Shown here in pieces: positions 15,514 to 23,766 of a stretch of DNA of 41,380 bases (within the stretch, counting starts at the first letter, position 1; every line of letters begins with the position of its first letter). The stretch lies in contig JBEKLP010000013.1 of NCBI GenBank assembly GCA_050010135.1, positions 1 to 41,380 on the forward strand, read 5' to 3'. A model generated the notes under the pieces. It worked only from the letters and a program-made list of their open reading frames with translations, was not told where the DNA came from and did no database searches. The translations under genes and the position numbers were made by a program. The DNA is from FEN-1073 sp050010135 (GTDB lineage: Bacteria; Chloroflexota; Anaerolineae; Anaerolineales; RBG-16-64-43).

Positions 15514-16716
15514 ATGGAATCCAAAACCATAATCCCGGAAACCGAAGATCGTGTATCGCTGCCGGCAATTTTTCTGGCCTATTTGGAAGTCGGTCTGACA
15601 GCTTTTGGATTCTCCATTCTACAGAAGCTGAGGGCGCTAGTGGAGAAGAATCGCTGGCTGAGTGAGGAAGAAATGGAGGAGGGTTTGTCTTTAGTGCAAT
15701 TGTACCCCGGCCCGATCATGGTGGATTTTACCGCCTACGTCGGATACAAGTTGCGCGGCGTACCCGGCGCTATTCTGGCCACCCTGGGTTTCGTGACCCC
15801 CTCCTTCTTTTTAATGCTCGCGCTTTCCGCGGCGTATTTCGCGGGCGAAACCCTGCCCTGGGTGCGCGTGTTATTTTCGGGGTTGGAGGCGTTGGTTGTC
15901 GGCGTCATGGTTCATGTAACGCTCGATTTCGGAGGCCGCGCCCTGAAAGGCCGGGGGGAGGCTGCGATCGCATTGGTCGCATTTTCCGCGATGCTTTTAA
16001 AGATAAACGCCGTTTCGATCGTGCTGACGGCCCTGATTTTAGGCGGATTGTTTCTCCACCCGGCAATTCCATCCGGCTCGCAATCGCAAACCAACCGCCA
16101 GCCGACGTCCGGAAAAATGTGGTTGTCCATCGCCGGGGTTGCCGTTGTGGTCGTGGCGGTCGCGGTTTTTTCGTGGAGCCTGCACTCGGACGTTGGAAAA
16201 ATGGGATTGTCGTTCTTTAAAATCGGGTCGGTCGCCTTTGGAAGCGGCACCACGATAACACCCCTCGTCCAGGCCGACGTGGTGGATGCCTACCACTGGT
16301 TAACGATGAATCAGTTTGCCGACGGGATTGCCCTGGGACAGGTTACGCCCGGCCCGTTCCTGATAACCGCGGCCTTCATTGGATACAAATTGGGCGGTAT
16401 CGGGGCTGCTTTGCTGGCGACGTTTGCCATTTTTGCGCCATCCTTTGCCATGACTCTGATCTTAACCGAGGTCTTTTTCCGATTGCGCAGTCTGAGCAGA
16501 GTGCGCTGCGCGTTGTCCGGCGTGCTGGCCGCCTTCGTCGGCTTGCTGGCGGTAGTCGTTCTTCAATTAGGTACGGTCGGCATCACCAGCGCAATAACAT
16601 TCATAATGGCCGGCTCCGTATTTATCGCAGTACGGTATTTCAAATTGGACGTCCTTTGGGTTTTTATCGGCGGAACAGTTTTGTGGGGGTGCCTATCCAT
16701 CTTGGGGTTGATATAG
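15514..16716 (+). CDS. chrA: Chromate transporter, two-domain form
   Basis: ChrA of the CHR family expels chromate from the cytoplasm. The 400-residue protein is the long form made of two homologous halves. The first has GLSLVQLYPGPIMVDFTAYVG at about residues 57-77 and the second GIALGQVTPGPFLITAAFIG at about 270-289, both around the conserved P-G-P. Each half has five or six helices, with a hydrophilic link near 185-205 (SGSQSQTNRQPTSGK). The first half carries L-Y-P-G-P where the second has V-T-P-G-P, so the halves have diverged. The ATG is four bases after the stop of the PAP2-like gene, which implies coupling. Its place behind an ArsR-type regulator is unusual; chrA more often has its own ChrB-type control. 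Confidence 0.93.
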   Translation: MESKTIIPETEDRVSLPAIFLAYLEVGLTAFGFSILQKLRALVEKNRWLSEEEMEEGLSLVQLYPGPIMVDFTAYVGYKLRGVPGAILATLGFVTPSFFLMLALSAAYFAGETLPWVRVLFSGLEALVVGVMVHVTLDFGGRALKGRGEAAIALVAFSAMLLKINAVSIVLTALILGGLFLHPAIPSGSQSQTNRQPTSGKMWLSIAGVAVVVVAVAVFSWSLHSDVGKMGLSFFKIGSVAFGSGTTITPLVQADVVDAYHWLTMNQFADGIALGQVTPGPFLITAAFIGYKLGGIGAALLATFAIFAPSFAMTLILTEVFFRLRSLSRVRCALSGVLAAFVGLLAVVVLQLGTVGITSAITFIMAGSVFIAVRYFKLDVLWVFIGGTVLWGCLSILGLI

Positions 16717-16860
16717 ATTTCCCGGGGCGACAAAATTGCAATGTATTTCATGGCAAACGCCTTGGGAGCATTTTTCGGAGAAGGACAATAAACGCGGAAT
16801 CCATTTATTCTGAGGTAACGATTTATCCAAGGGATGAATCCAATGCTCAAAGGAGGCAGA

Positions 16861-17115
16861 ATGCTAACGATTAAAATTCTCGGCTCCGGTTGCGCCAATT
16901 GCAAGAGGCTGGAAGCCCTGGCCCGACAGGCGGTGGAAGCCTCGGGCGCGCCCGCCGAGATCATCAAGGTAACCCAGTACGAGGAAATCATGAAGTACCC
17001 CATTCTGTCGACGCCGGGACTGGTGATCAACGAAAAGCTGGTTTGCGCCGGACGCATTCCCACCTCAGCCGAAGTGGCCGGATGGCTGACCGATGCTGAG
17101 AAACCCTCCGCGTGA
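16861..17115 (+). CDS. Thioredoxin-like small protein with CxxC
   Basis: This 84-residue protein belongs to the redox-active disulfide protein 2 family (thioredoxin_3). It starts MLTIKILGSGCANCKRLEAL, with CANC at residues 11-14, and has the cis-proline loop STPGLVINEKLVCAGR near 50-65. AAAGGAGGCAGA sits just before the ATG at 16861, which fixes the start. These proteins are frequent partners of UPF0718 permeases in ArsR-controlled operons. They may keep the metal site or the metalloid in a reduced, thiol-bound form. The partner role is recalled, not shown here. The gap after chrA is about 145 bases and holds no other gene, so a separate promoter is possible. Confidence 0.92.
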   Translation: MLTIKILGSGCANCKRLEALARQAVEASGAPAEIIKVTQYEEIMKYPILSTPGLVINEKLVCAGRIPTSAEVAGWLTDAEKPSA

Positions 17116-17142
17116 AGCGCAAGCGGCTTCTCGGAGATTCCT

Positions 17143-17709
17143 ATGCCTCTTCTTGACCATTTTGATATCCTGGCTCCTCTTTATGAGACATTCATCCGGC
17201 CCGCAGATCCGCAGGATTTGTATGAAAGGATCGGTCTGCCTGTATTGGGCGCGCTGCTGGATGCCGGCGGCGGCACCGGCCGGGTATCCCAATACCTGCG
17301 CGGCAAGGCCGATCCGATCGTGGTGGCCGACCTCTCCTGCAGGATGCTTGCCGAAACGCGAAGGAAACCCGCCTTGTACCCGGTATGTTCACACACGGAG
17401 AGGCTGCCTTTCCCGGATCAGTCTTTCGCGCGCGTTATCATGGTGGATGCTTTCCATCATGTCTGCAACCAGAGGAAGACCGCGGCCGAACTCTGGCGGG
17501 TGCTCCAAGTGGGAGGCCGGCTGGTGATAGACGAACCAGACGTGAGGACCTTCGCAGTGAAGCTGATCGCAGTCGCTGAGAAAATGGCCTTGATGCGGAC
17601 CCATTTTCTTTCACCTCTCTGTATTGCCGGCCTGTTCCGATATCCCGATTCCCGCGTGCGCGTGGAGTTGGGAACCTGCAATGCGTGGATCATTGCGGAG
17701 AAAGAATGA
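17143..17709 (+). CDS. Class I SAM-dependent methyltransferase
   Basis: This 188-residue protein carries the SAM-binding motif I as LLDAGGGTGRVS at about residues 38-49, the acidic end of strand 2 in VVADLS, the motif ERLPFPDQSFARVIMVDAFHH, and motif III in LWRVLQVGGRLVIDEPD. The layout is that of UbiE/COQ5-like small-molecule methyltransferases, soluble in the cytoplasm. GGAG lies seven bases upstream of the ATG. It follows the thioredoxin-like gene by 27 bases. It is not a typical ArsM: it is too short and lacks the expected cysteine pattern, so arsenic methylation should not be assumed. The substrate is unknown. Confidence 0.9.
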   Translation: MPLLDHFDILAPLYETFIRPADPQDLYERIGLPVLGALLDAGGGTGRVSQYLRGKADPIVVADLSCRMLAETRRKPALYPVCSHTERLPFPDQSFARVIMVDAFHHVCNQRKTAAELWRVLQVGGRLVIDEPDVRTFAVKLIAVAEKMALMRTHFLSPLCIAGLFRYPDSRVRVELGTCNAWIIAEKE

Positions 17710-17734
17710 TTTCAAAAAAGGTAGTTTGAAGTGT

Positions 17735-17842
17735 ATGGCTGAATTCAACATCTGCCGGCCGCTCGTGGAAGTGCCGGTGATGATCGGGCTGGTCAATGTC
17801 GCGCTCCGGCTTCAAAAAACCCTCTTCCGTCCGGCCGGATAG
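17735..17842 (+). pseudogene. Relic of an ACR3-type arsenite efflux permease (C-terminal end)
   Basis: The 35-codon frame ends RPLVEVPVMIGLVNVALRL followed by QKTLF. I recognise this as the last helix and tail of bacterial ACR3 arsenite permeases, which read P-L-x-E-V-P-V-x-x-x-L-V-x-V-A-L. The rest of the pump, about 310 residues, is absent: the methyltransferase gene ends 25 bases earlier. So this is a deletion remnant at the end of the resistance cluster. The 290 bases that follow, up to the aldo/keto reductase gene, hold only a spaced 10-bp inverted repeat (17851-17860 with 17915-17924) and an AT-rich promoter region. Confidence 0.65.
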
Positions 17843-18080
17843 GCCCGCCAGTCGGATTCCCTCCGGTGCGTTTATTTTCTGCAGACTTTCTCGAAGGTAA
17901 ATTCCGCGTATCCGGGAATCCGACCGGAATTTGAGCATTATCCTTGCGATTACCGCGCTTTTTTCCATCTTTTTTCATATCAAAACGATTTTGGCGTTTA
18001 ATATCCGGATTTGATTATTATCGCATTCTTTATATCGATTCGATTCGCAACTGTTTAAGATATTTCTTACCATCGGGTTG

Positions 18081-18086
18081 TATAAT
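18081..18086 (+). promoter_or_regulatory. Possible -10 box for the aldo/keto reductase gene
   Basis: A perfect TATAAT lies 45 bases before the ATG at 18132, in a locally AT-rich stretch of a GC-rich window. No convincing -35 hexamer is seen at 16-18 bases. Confidence 0.4.
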
Positions 18087-18131
18087 TTTGTGATAACGGC
18101 CGAAGGCGAAATATTACCTGCGGAGGAATGC

Positions 18132-19103
18132 ATGCAATATAAGCATTTGGGAAGAACCGGATTGAAAGTCTCACGTCTGTGTCTGGGGACGATGAACTTC
18201 GGTCCGCTGACGGCCGAAGCCGATTCCTTCCGCATCATGGACCGGGCGCTCGAGGAGGGGATCAACTTCTTCGACACCGCCAACGTCTACGGGTGGAAGA
18301 CCGGCGAGGGAATAACCGAACAGATCGTCGGGCGCTGGTTCGCCCAGGGCGGCGGGCGGCGCGAGAAGGTCGTCATCGCCACCAAAGTGTTCGGCAACAT
18401 GGGCGACTGGCCCAACCAGGAAAGACTCTCGGCATTGAACATTCGCCAGGCTTGCGAAGGGTCGTTGCGGCGGATGCAAACCGATCATATCGACCTATAC
18501 CAGATGCACCACGTCGACCGCGAGACGCCTTGGGAGGAAATCTGGCAGGCGATGGAAGTGCTGGTGCAGCAGGGCAAGGTGATCTACGTCGGCAGCAGCA
18601 ATTTCGCCGCCTGGGATATCGCCCAGGCCAACAGCATGGCGAAAGCCCGTAACTTTCTCGGGCTGGTCTCGGAGCAGAGCCTGTACAATCTCAGCGCGCG
18701 GATGATCGAGCTGGAAGTGATCCCGGCCTGCCGCGCATTCGGCCTCGGAATCATCCCCTGGAGTCCGCTGGCGGGCGGAATGCTGGGCGGCGCGCTGCAA
18801 AAAGCAAAGGAAGGCCGCCGCGCCGAAGAACGCCGGCAAAAGGATATCGAAAAACGCTGGCCGCAACTGGAAGCGTGGGAGAAATTCTGCGGCCAGCTGG
18901 GAGAACAACCGGCGGACGTCGCTCTGGCCTGGTTGCTCGCCAATCCGGACGTCACCGGCCCGATCATCGGACCGCGGACGATGGACCAACTCACCGGCGC
19001 GTTGCAAGCTCTGGAGATCAAGCTCGACGAGGGGGCGATGAAAAAATTGGATGAGATCTGGCCGGGACCGGGCGGCGAAGCCCCCAAGGCTTACGCCTGG
19101 TAG
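18132..19103 (+). CDS. Aldo/keto reductase
   Basis: This 323-residue NADPH-dependent oxidoreductase reduces aldehydes or ketones in the cytoplasm. The catalytic tetrad is seen: Asp48 and Tyr53 in FFDTANVYGW, Lys85 in VIATKVFG, and His126 in YQMHHVD. The cofactor end is marked by IPWSPLAGGMLGG and IIGPRTMDQL. The opening MQYKHLGRTGLKVSRLCLG is that of the family (AKR11/12 type, related to potassium-channel beta subunits and YajO-like reductases). A longer frame reaches 18078, but GGAGGAATGC directly precedes this ATG. The substrate is not predictable. The next gene, a hemerythrin, starts 33 bases later. Confidence 0.95.
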   Translation: MQYKHLGRTGLKVSRLCLGTMNFGPLTAEADSFRIMDRALEEGINFFDTANVYGWKTGEGITEQIVGRWFAQGGGRREKVVIATKVFGNMGDWPNQERLSALNIRQACEGSLRRMQTDHIDLYQMHHVDRETPWEEIWQAMEVLVQQGKVIYVGSSNFAAWDIAQANSMAKARNFLGLVSEQSLYNLSARMIELEVIPACRAFGLGIIPWSPLAGGMLGGALQKAKEGRRAEERRQKDIEKRWPQLEAWEKFCGQLGEQPADVALAWLLANPDVTGPIIGPRTMDQLTGALQALEIKLDEGAMKKLDEIWPGPGGEAPKAYAW

Positions 19104-19136
19104 GGAAGGTCCGGGACCTGCCAATGGAAGGTTGCC

Positions 19137-19691
19137 ATGGAAGCTACTGATATTTTGATGGAAGAGCATCGGATCATCGAACGGGTGCTTTCGGCGCTTG
19201 AAACGCAGACCCAGCGGCTGCAGGCCGGATCACCGGTGCGACCGGGGTTTTTCCTGGATGCGACCTCGTTCTTCCGCAACTTCATCGACGGCTGCCACCA
19301 TCGCAAGGAGGAAGAGTCGTTCTTCATGGCGATGATGGACGCGGGTCTCTCCAATCAAACCGGACCGATCGCAATTATGATTTCCGAACACGAGCAAGGC
19401 CGGGAATACACCCGCACAATGGAAAAAGCCGCTCGAGCGCTCGCCGGCGGGCAGACTTCCGCCCGGGATGACCTGACCCGCACCACGCTGGAATACATCG
19501 CGTTGCTCCGCCAGCACATCCGCCGGGAAAACAATCTCCTGTTCAAGATGGCCGAGCAGTTGATACCCCCCGCTCGGCAGAAGGAATTGACGGTGGAATT
19601 CGAGCGGATCGAACGCGAGGAGATTGGCGCGGGAATCCACGAGAAATATCACCGGCTGGCCGAAGCGATGGAGAAAGAAGCATCTGCGTAA
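19137..19691 (+). CDS. Hemerythrin HHE domain protein (first of two)
   Basis: This 184-residue helical protein has the diiron ligands of the HHE cation-binding domain: His11 in EEHRIIER, His54/55 and Glu58 in CHHRKEEE, His85 in SEHEQGR, and His127 with Glu131 in RQHIRREN. Bacterial proteins of this type bind oxygen or nitric oxide, or protect iron-sulphur enzymes. A family resemblance to DUF438-type or YtfE-like proteins is possible, but no second domain is present. It lies between an aldo/keto reductase and a second hemerythrin on the same strand, suggesting an oxygen- or stress-linked group. Start at 19137 because it begins directly with the first helix. Confidence 0.92.
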   Translation: MEATDILMEEHRIIERVLSALETQTQRLQAGSPVRPGFFLDATSFFRNFIDGCHHRKEEESFFMAMMDAGLSNQTGPIAIMISEHEQGREYTRTMEKAARALAGGQTSARDDLTRTTLEYIALLRQHIRRENNLLFKMAEQLIPPARQKELTVEFERIEREEIGAGIHEKYHRLAEAMEKEASA

Positions 19692-19759
19692 TTGCCCGCG
19701 ACCGGGATGCAGACCCCGTTGTATATTCCTCTCGACCAATAGAAAAAGGGAGCAAAGTA

Positions 19760-20326
19760 ATGGCCGCCAAACATCCGACGGAAGCATTGGAACGCGAACA
19801 CCGCTTCATTGAAAAGGTGGTAAAAGCCTGCTACGTAACGGTGGAAGAAATCGGCGGCGGAGGCGCAGTCGATCAGGAGCTGCTCCGGCAGATCATCGAA
19901 TTTATGCGCATCTACGCCGACAAATGCCACCACGGCAAGGAGGAGGCGCTTCTGTTCCCGGAGCTTTTTAAAAGAGGCGTTCCGTCCACAGGCTGTCCGA
20001 TCTCCGCGCTCACCGCCGAGCACGTCCAAGGCCGTCGCCTGGTGACGGGGATGGCCGATGCGCTCGAACGTTTCCGGAGTGGCGAGCCCGGCGCCGCCGA
20101 AGCCGTCCTGGAAAACCTGCGGGGCATAACCGCACTCTACCCGAATCACATCTGGAAGGAGGATTACCTCCTCTTCCCGATGACCCTCAAAGTGATGAAT
20201 GGGAAAGATTTGGGCGATCTGGGATTGAAATTCGAAAAAGTGGATCAGTCCATCGGAACGGAAGCGCTGCGCGGATACGAGAAATTTGCCGACGGGCTCG
20301 AAGCGCGGTGGAAGGCAACGGCTTAA
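19760..20326 (+). CDS. Hemerythrin HHE domain protein (second of two)
   Basis: This 188-residue protein has the same ligand plan as its upstream neighbour: His14 in EREHRFIE, His57/58 and Glu61 in CHHGKEEA, His88 in TAEHVQGR, and His130 with Glu134 in NHIWKEDY. The two proteins share spacing but little other sequence, so they look like an old duplication or separate acquisitions. GGGAGCAAAG precedes the ATG at 19760. The gap between the two genes is 68 bases. The role is probably oxygen or NO binding, by family only. Confidence 0.92.
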   Translation: MAAKHPTEALEREHRFIEKVVKACYVTVEEIGGGGAVDQELLRQIIEFMRIYADKCHHGKEEALLFPELFKRGVPSTGCPISALTAEHVQGRRLVTGMADALERFRSGEPGAAEAVLENLRGITALYPNHIWKEDYLLFPMTLKVMNGKDLGDLGLKFEKVDQSIGTEALRGYEKFADGLEARWKATA

Positions 20327-20372
20327 TAACCCCTGGGAGAAATTTTTTCAACACGTCCGACCTATTGGTGGA

Positions 20373-21305
20373 TTATCCCCGTTTAACTGCCGACGGTTTG
20401 CGTTCCCCGCCGGCAATCGCCGCGGCCAAGATACTCACCAGATAGAGCAGCAGCATCGGGATCATCACCAGCAACATATTCACCGGATCCACCGTCGGGG
20501 TGATTGCGGCCGCAATGATCGCAATGATCACCACCGCATACCGCCAGACGGAAGCCAGCTGGCGCGCGCGGATCAGACCGGCCGCCGAGAGCAGGTAGGC
20601 CACCAGCGGCATCTCGAACGTCACCCCCACCCAGAACATCAGCGTGGTGATCAGGTCGAAATAGGCCGACGGCCGCCAGGCGGTTTTGAATCCCATGAAG
20701 TTGTAGAGGAAGGGAACCGCCGACGGGAGCATCACGAAAAAACAGAAGCCCACGCCCAGCAGGAAGAACACGCTCACCAGCGGGATGCCGAGCAGGAGGA
20801 TGATCCGGCCGCGCGGCATCAGGCCGGGCGCGATGAACAGGTAAATTTCCGCGACGATCCACGGCAGAGCCAGGATCAACCCGCCCAGCAGCGACACGCG
20901 CATGAATACGCCCACCGCTTCGGTCGGCTCGATCACCTGCAATCGCGAAAGACCGTCGGCCCCCTGGGCCATCAATTTCGCAAAGGTTCCGGCCAGCCCG
21001 CCCTGCGTCCCCGCGGTTGCGGCAGCTTCCGGATTGCCGACCGGATACGCGAGCAGCTTCATCAGATCGCGGGAAATGAAAAAACAAAGCGCGGTAGTGA
21101 AGGCCAGCGCGAGCACCGAACGGAACAAGGCCCCGCGGAGCGCCTCCAGATGCTCCGCCAATCCCTCCCACAATCCCAGCAGACCCTCGCGATTGCTCAG
21201 CGCCGATCCGAGCGTTTCCGTCAACGGGGTATCTTCCGGCACCTGGAATAGAAAATCCCGGACCCGTTGAATCGGCGCAAGGAAGAAATTGGAGATGCGG
21301 CGCAT
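20373..21305 (-). CDS. tatC: Sec-independent protein translocase subunit TatC
   Basis: TatC is the multi-span receptor of the Tat pathway, which exports folded proteins across the inner membrane. The 310-residue protein has the family landmarks: LAEHLEALRGALFRS at about residues 49-63, the conserved Glu in IEPTEAVGVFMRVS, FEMPLVAYLL and the end ITPTVDPVNMLLVMIPMLLLY (shown here in overlapping parts), with six helices. Two things exceed the usual 250 residues. One is an N-terminal extension of about 45 residues (FFLAPIQRVRDFLFQVPED). The other is a longer first periplasmic loop, about 88-125 (GTQGGLAGTFAKLMAQGADG). No tatA or tatB is in the window, so the system is split. The gene converges with the hemerythrins 46 bases apart. 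Confidence 0.93.
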   Translation of the reverse strand: MRRISNFFLAPIQRVRDFLFQVPEDTPLTETLGSALSNREGLLGLWEGLAEHLEALRGALFRSVLALAFTTALCFFISRDLMKLLAYPVGNPEAAATAGTQGGLAGTFAKLMAQGADGLSRLQVIEPTEAVGVFMRVSLLGGLILALPWIVAEIYLFIAPGLMPRGRIILLLGIPLVSVFFLLGVGFCFFVMLPSAVPFLYNFMGFKTAWRPSAYFDLITTLMFWVGVTFEMPLVAYLLSAAGLIRARQLASVWRYAVVIIAIIAAAITPTVDPVNMLLVMIPMLLLYLVSILAAAIAGGERKPSAVKRG

Positions 21306-21378
21306 AGGCGAATTCTAACGGATAAATCTGCGGGTCGCCAGGAAAGGTGCGGCTCGAAGTGGCCGAGGTCCGTTACCC

Positions 21379-22002
21379 TCAGCCTTCTGGCGTCGTCGGC
21401 GGAAGTTGCGGACAGTAGAGATTGGGCCTGGCAACCGGCTGGATATCGAATCGCGCCGGCCCGGTGATGCCAAACGAACGATCGAATGTGACTAACGCAA
21501 CGATCCCACCCATTGACAATGCCGGCCTGACATCGAAAAGAAAGTCCCGGCTCAGCTGATACCACGCCCCCGGAGGACCCCCGCTTCCGCCTCCCCCGCC
21601 GCGACCTTCCGGAATTACCACGAGAGGCGCGCCGGTAGAGCCGCTGAAAAGCGTGATGTCCTCCACGGGCTCGAATGATGCGGCTTGCGATGGAGACGGA
21701 ATCGGATCATCGCTCGTGATCTCAATTTCGACTTTTAGGCACGTCTGGCGGATGTACGCAATCGCTTCGAAGGTGGCGCCGTCCTTTATAAACGACGAAG
21801 GGGATAGCCGCCTGATCGAAGGCAACATTGCCACAGCGGGGACGGATGTGCCGACTGTTGAGACCGACAATTTGCCCGGACTAGGTGAAAACGTGGCCGT
21901 GGTTTTCCCGGCACTGGCGGGAAGAGGCGCCCGTGCCGAACAAGCCGCAATCGAAAAGGCGAAGAGGAGAGCGGTCAATGAGTTGATGCGAATATTCTTC
22001 AT
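21379..22002 (-). CDS. Putative lipoprotein of unknown function
   Basis: From the ATG at 22002 this is a 207-residue protein beginning MKNIRINSLTALLFAFSIAAC. This gives a signal peptide ending in a lipobox (S-I-A-A-C), so the mature protein would be anchored by the Cys near residue 21. GAGGAAG lies upstream and supports this start over the longer frame to 22107. After a Ser/Thr/Pro-rich stretch there are beta-rich segments and a flexible run GRGGGGGSGGPPG near residues 140-152. I do not recognise a domain. It is followed by tatC and preceded by a hydrolase on the same strand, without tight spacing. Confidence 0.75.
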   Translation of the reverse strand: MKNIRINSLTALLFAFSIAACSARAPLPASAGKTTATFSPSPGKLSVSTVGTSVPAVAMLPSIRRLSPSSFIKDGATFEAIAYIRQTCLKVEIEITSDDPIPSPSQAASFEPVEDITLFSGSTGAPLVVIPEGRGGGGGSGGPPGAWYQLSRDFLFDVRPALSMGGIVALVTFDRSFGITGPARFDIQPVARPNLYCPQLPPTTPEG

Positions 22003-22120
22003 CCTTGCTTCCTCACCCTCGAGGATGGATAAACATCCGAAGGAGAAATTCAAATAATTTAAAGCGACCCATTGTTCCCAGAGTCCATCGATAAGTAACC
22101 ATACCACTATTTTCTTCCGC

Positions 22121-22804
22121 TCAGGCCATTTTCCGGACGCGCACCGCTATTCCCTCTTCGGCGCATAGTAATGACTCGAGTTTGGAAACATCGGTGTCCC
22201 CATAATGATAAGGGTATACAATGCGCGGCCGAAACGCTTTCGCGCCGTCCGCCACCATCTCCGGCGTCATCGTATAGGGAATGTTCATCGGCAAAAAGGC
22301 GCAATCGATACCCCGAAGGCTCTTCATTTCGGGGACGTTCTCCGTATCCCCCGCGATGTACACTCGTTTATCCCCAAAAGTAAGGATGTAACCATTGCCT
22401 TGTCCCTGAGGATGAAAAGGCCGGCCATTTTCCCGTTTATGGACCAGATTGTATGCGGGAACCGCTTCCACCGGAATGCCCTCGACGGTTTGCTTGTCGC
22501 CATTCTTCATGATGATGCCTCCTGTAATCTGTTGAGCGCAGGCGGCCGTCAACACTATCACCGTCTTTGCCGTCCGCACGGCGGCAACGGCGTTCGGATC
22601 GAGATGATCCCCGTGCTCGTGGGTGATGAAAATAACATCCGCCTTCGGGAGTTTCGAATAATCCGCCAAGCGGCTGAACGGATCGATATAGATCTCTTTT
22701 CCGTCGAAAGTCAACCGCAAACTGGCATGCCCGAGAAATGTGATTTTCAGATCGCCGGCCGATGTGGGGATCACGTCTGTTTCAAACGATATCTGAGCCG
22801 ACAT
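22121..22804 (-). CDS. MBL-fold metal-dependent hydrolase (UPF0173/UlaG-like)
   Basis: This 227-residue protein has the metallo-beta-lactamase fold in its short form: GHASLRL at residues 25-31, the zinc motif THEHGDHLDP at 61-70, IAGDTENV near 150 and YPYHYGDTD near 205 for the last ligand. The pattern is that of UPF0173/UlaG-like hydrolases, which cut phosphoester or lactone bonds; several members have no known substrate. AAGGAG precedes the ATG at 22804. It is separated from the upstream nucleoside phosphorylase by about 80 bases, so one transcript is possible. A nucleotide-related role is only a guess from that neighbour. Confidence 0.92.
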   Translation of the reverse strand: MSAQISFETDVIPTSAGDLKITFLGHASLRLTFDGKEIYIDPFSRLADYSKLPKADVIFITHEHGDHLDPNAVAAVRTAKTVIVLTAACAQQITGGIIMKNGDKQTVEGIPVEAVPAYNLVHKRENGRPFHPQGQGNGYILTFGDKRVYIAGDTENVPEMKSLRGIDCAFLPMNIPYTMTPEMVADGAKAFRPRIVYPYHYGDTDVSKLESLLCAEEGIAVRVRKMA

Positions 22805-22885
22805 GTTCGTTTCTCCTTGTTGGAAAAGGCAATTCCTGCCGATAGTCTGACGCCACTTAATCTGCTCGGATTCCCATTACGTGTC

Positions 22886-23653
22886 TTATTCGTTGTCTCC
22901 CCGTCCGTAATTAATAATAGCATCAAGGGCAATTTCGACCATTGTTTTTTGGGCAGTTCGTCGCAGCTTGTCTATCTCGGAATCCGTGTTCAGAATGTGA
23001 TCCTCTCCGCGCGGGTTGTCATATACCGCAAGGAGGCTGCCCCGGTCCATCCCGAAATGCTCCGCGACGGCGAATGTGGCAGACGTCTCCATATCCACCG
23101 CCGAAAAACCAAGCCCGACCCAATGCTCGATGTCCGCTCTGCTCTCCGCAAAGAGTGCGGACGTTGTGTATATCCGGCCGCGCGCGATGGGAATGCCGTG
23201 ACGGTTGATTTCCGATGCTCCGGAAAACATGACCGTTGCGGCCACCGTTTTCCCATTCGTTTTGTAGTATTGCGACGCGCCCTCGCCGCAATACGCCTCT
23301 TCGGAAACGAAGAGATCACCCGTCTTCAGCCCTTCTCCAAAACCGCCGCAGGTTCCGATCTGGATAGCGAGACGGGCGCCGAGAACACCAAACAGGTGCA
23401 CAACCTCGGCGGCCATCGGAGCGCCGTAGACTGAGGCATAGGCAATACAAATATCGCCAAGCATTCCGATGAGTACGTCATCCAAAAGTCCGTTGGGGGA
23501 TCCGATTTCGAGCACCTGACGGAAGCGCTGTCGCATGGCCATGTATCGTGTCTTCAGGTTCCTCGTTCCCCAGAGGAGCACTGCTTGCGGGACCCGATTC
23601 CGGGGGATTCCCAGCATCTTCATCCAGTCATCTTTGGTCAATTCACCGAGCAT
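22886..23653 (-). CDS. Nucleoside phosphorylase (PNP/UDP family)
   Basis: This 255-residue enzyme of the PNP_UDP_1 family splits nucleosides with phosphate. Landmarks are IQIGTCGGFGEGLKTGDLFV at about residues 96-115, the base-binding region, and the strictly conserved VDMETSATFAVAEHFG near 188-203, where the Glu holds the ribose. The pattern is closer to uridine or purine nucleoside phosphorylases than to MTA/SAH nucleosidases, but substrate choice cannot be settled. GGAG lies 13 bases upstream of the ATG, farther than usual, so expression may be weak. It is probably a salvage enzyme in the cytoplasm. Confidence 0.9.
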   Translation of the reverse strand: MLGELTKDDWMKMLGIPRNRVPQAVLLWGTRNLKTRYMAMRQRFRQVLEIGSPNGLLDDVLIGMLGDICIAYASVYGAPMAAEVVHLFGVLGARLAIQIGTCGGFGEGLKTGDLFVSEEAYCGEGASQYYKTNGKTVAATVMFSGASEINRHGIPIARGRIYTTSALFAESRADIEHWVGLGFSAVDMETSATFAVAEHFGMDRGSLLAVYDNPRGEDHILNTDSEIDKLRRTAQKTMVEIALDAIINYGRGDNE

Positions 23654-23766
23654 TGTGAATTAGTGTCTCCTGTGAAGCGAACCGGCATGGGGCTTATCAC
23701 AATCAAACGCACAGTCGAACTTGTCCCTCGATTATATTGCGTATCCTCAGGGTTCATGCGCACCTG

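Noticed and set aside
17143..17709. Arsenite methyltransferase (ArsM)
   Set aside because: Too short and lacking the expected cysteine pattern; only general SAM methyltransferase motifs are seen.
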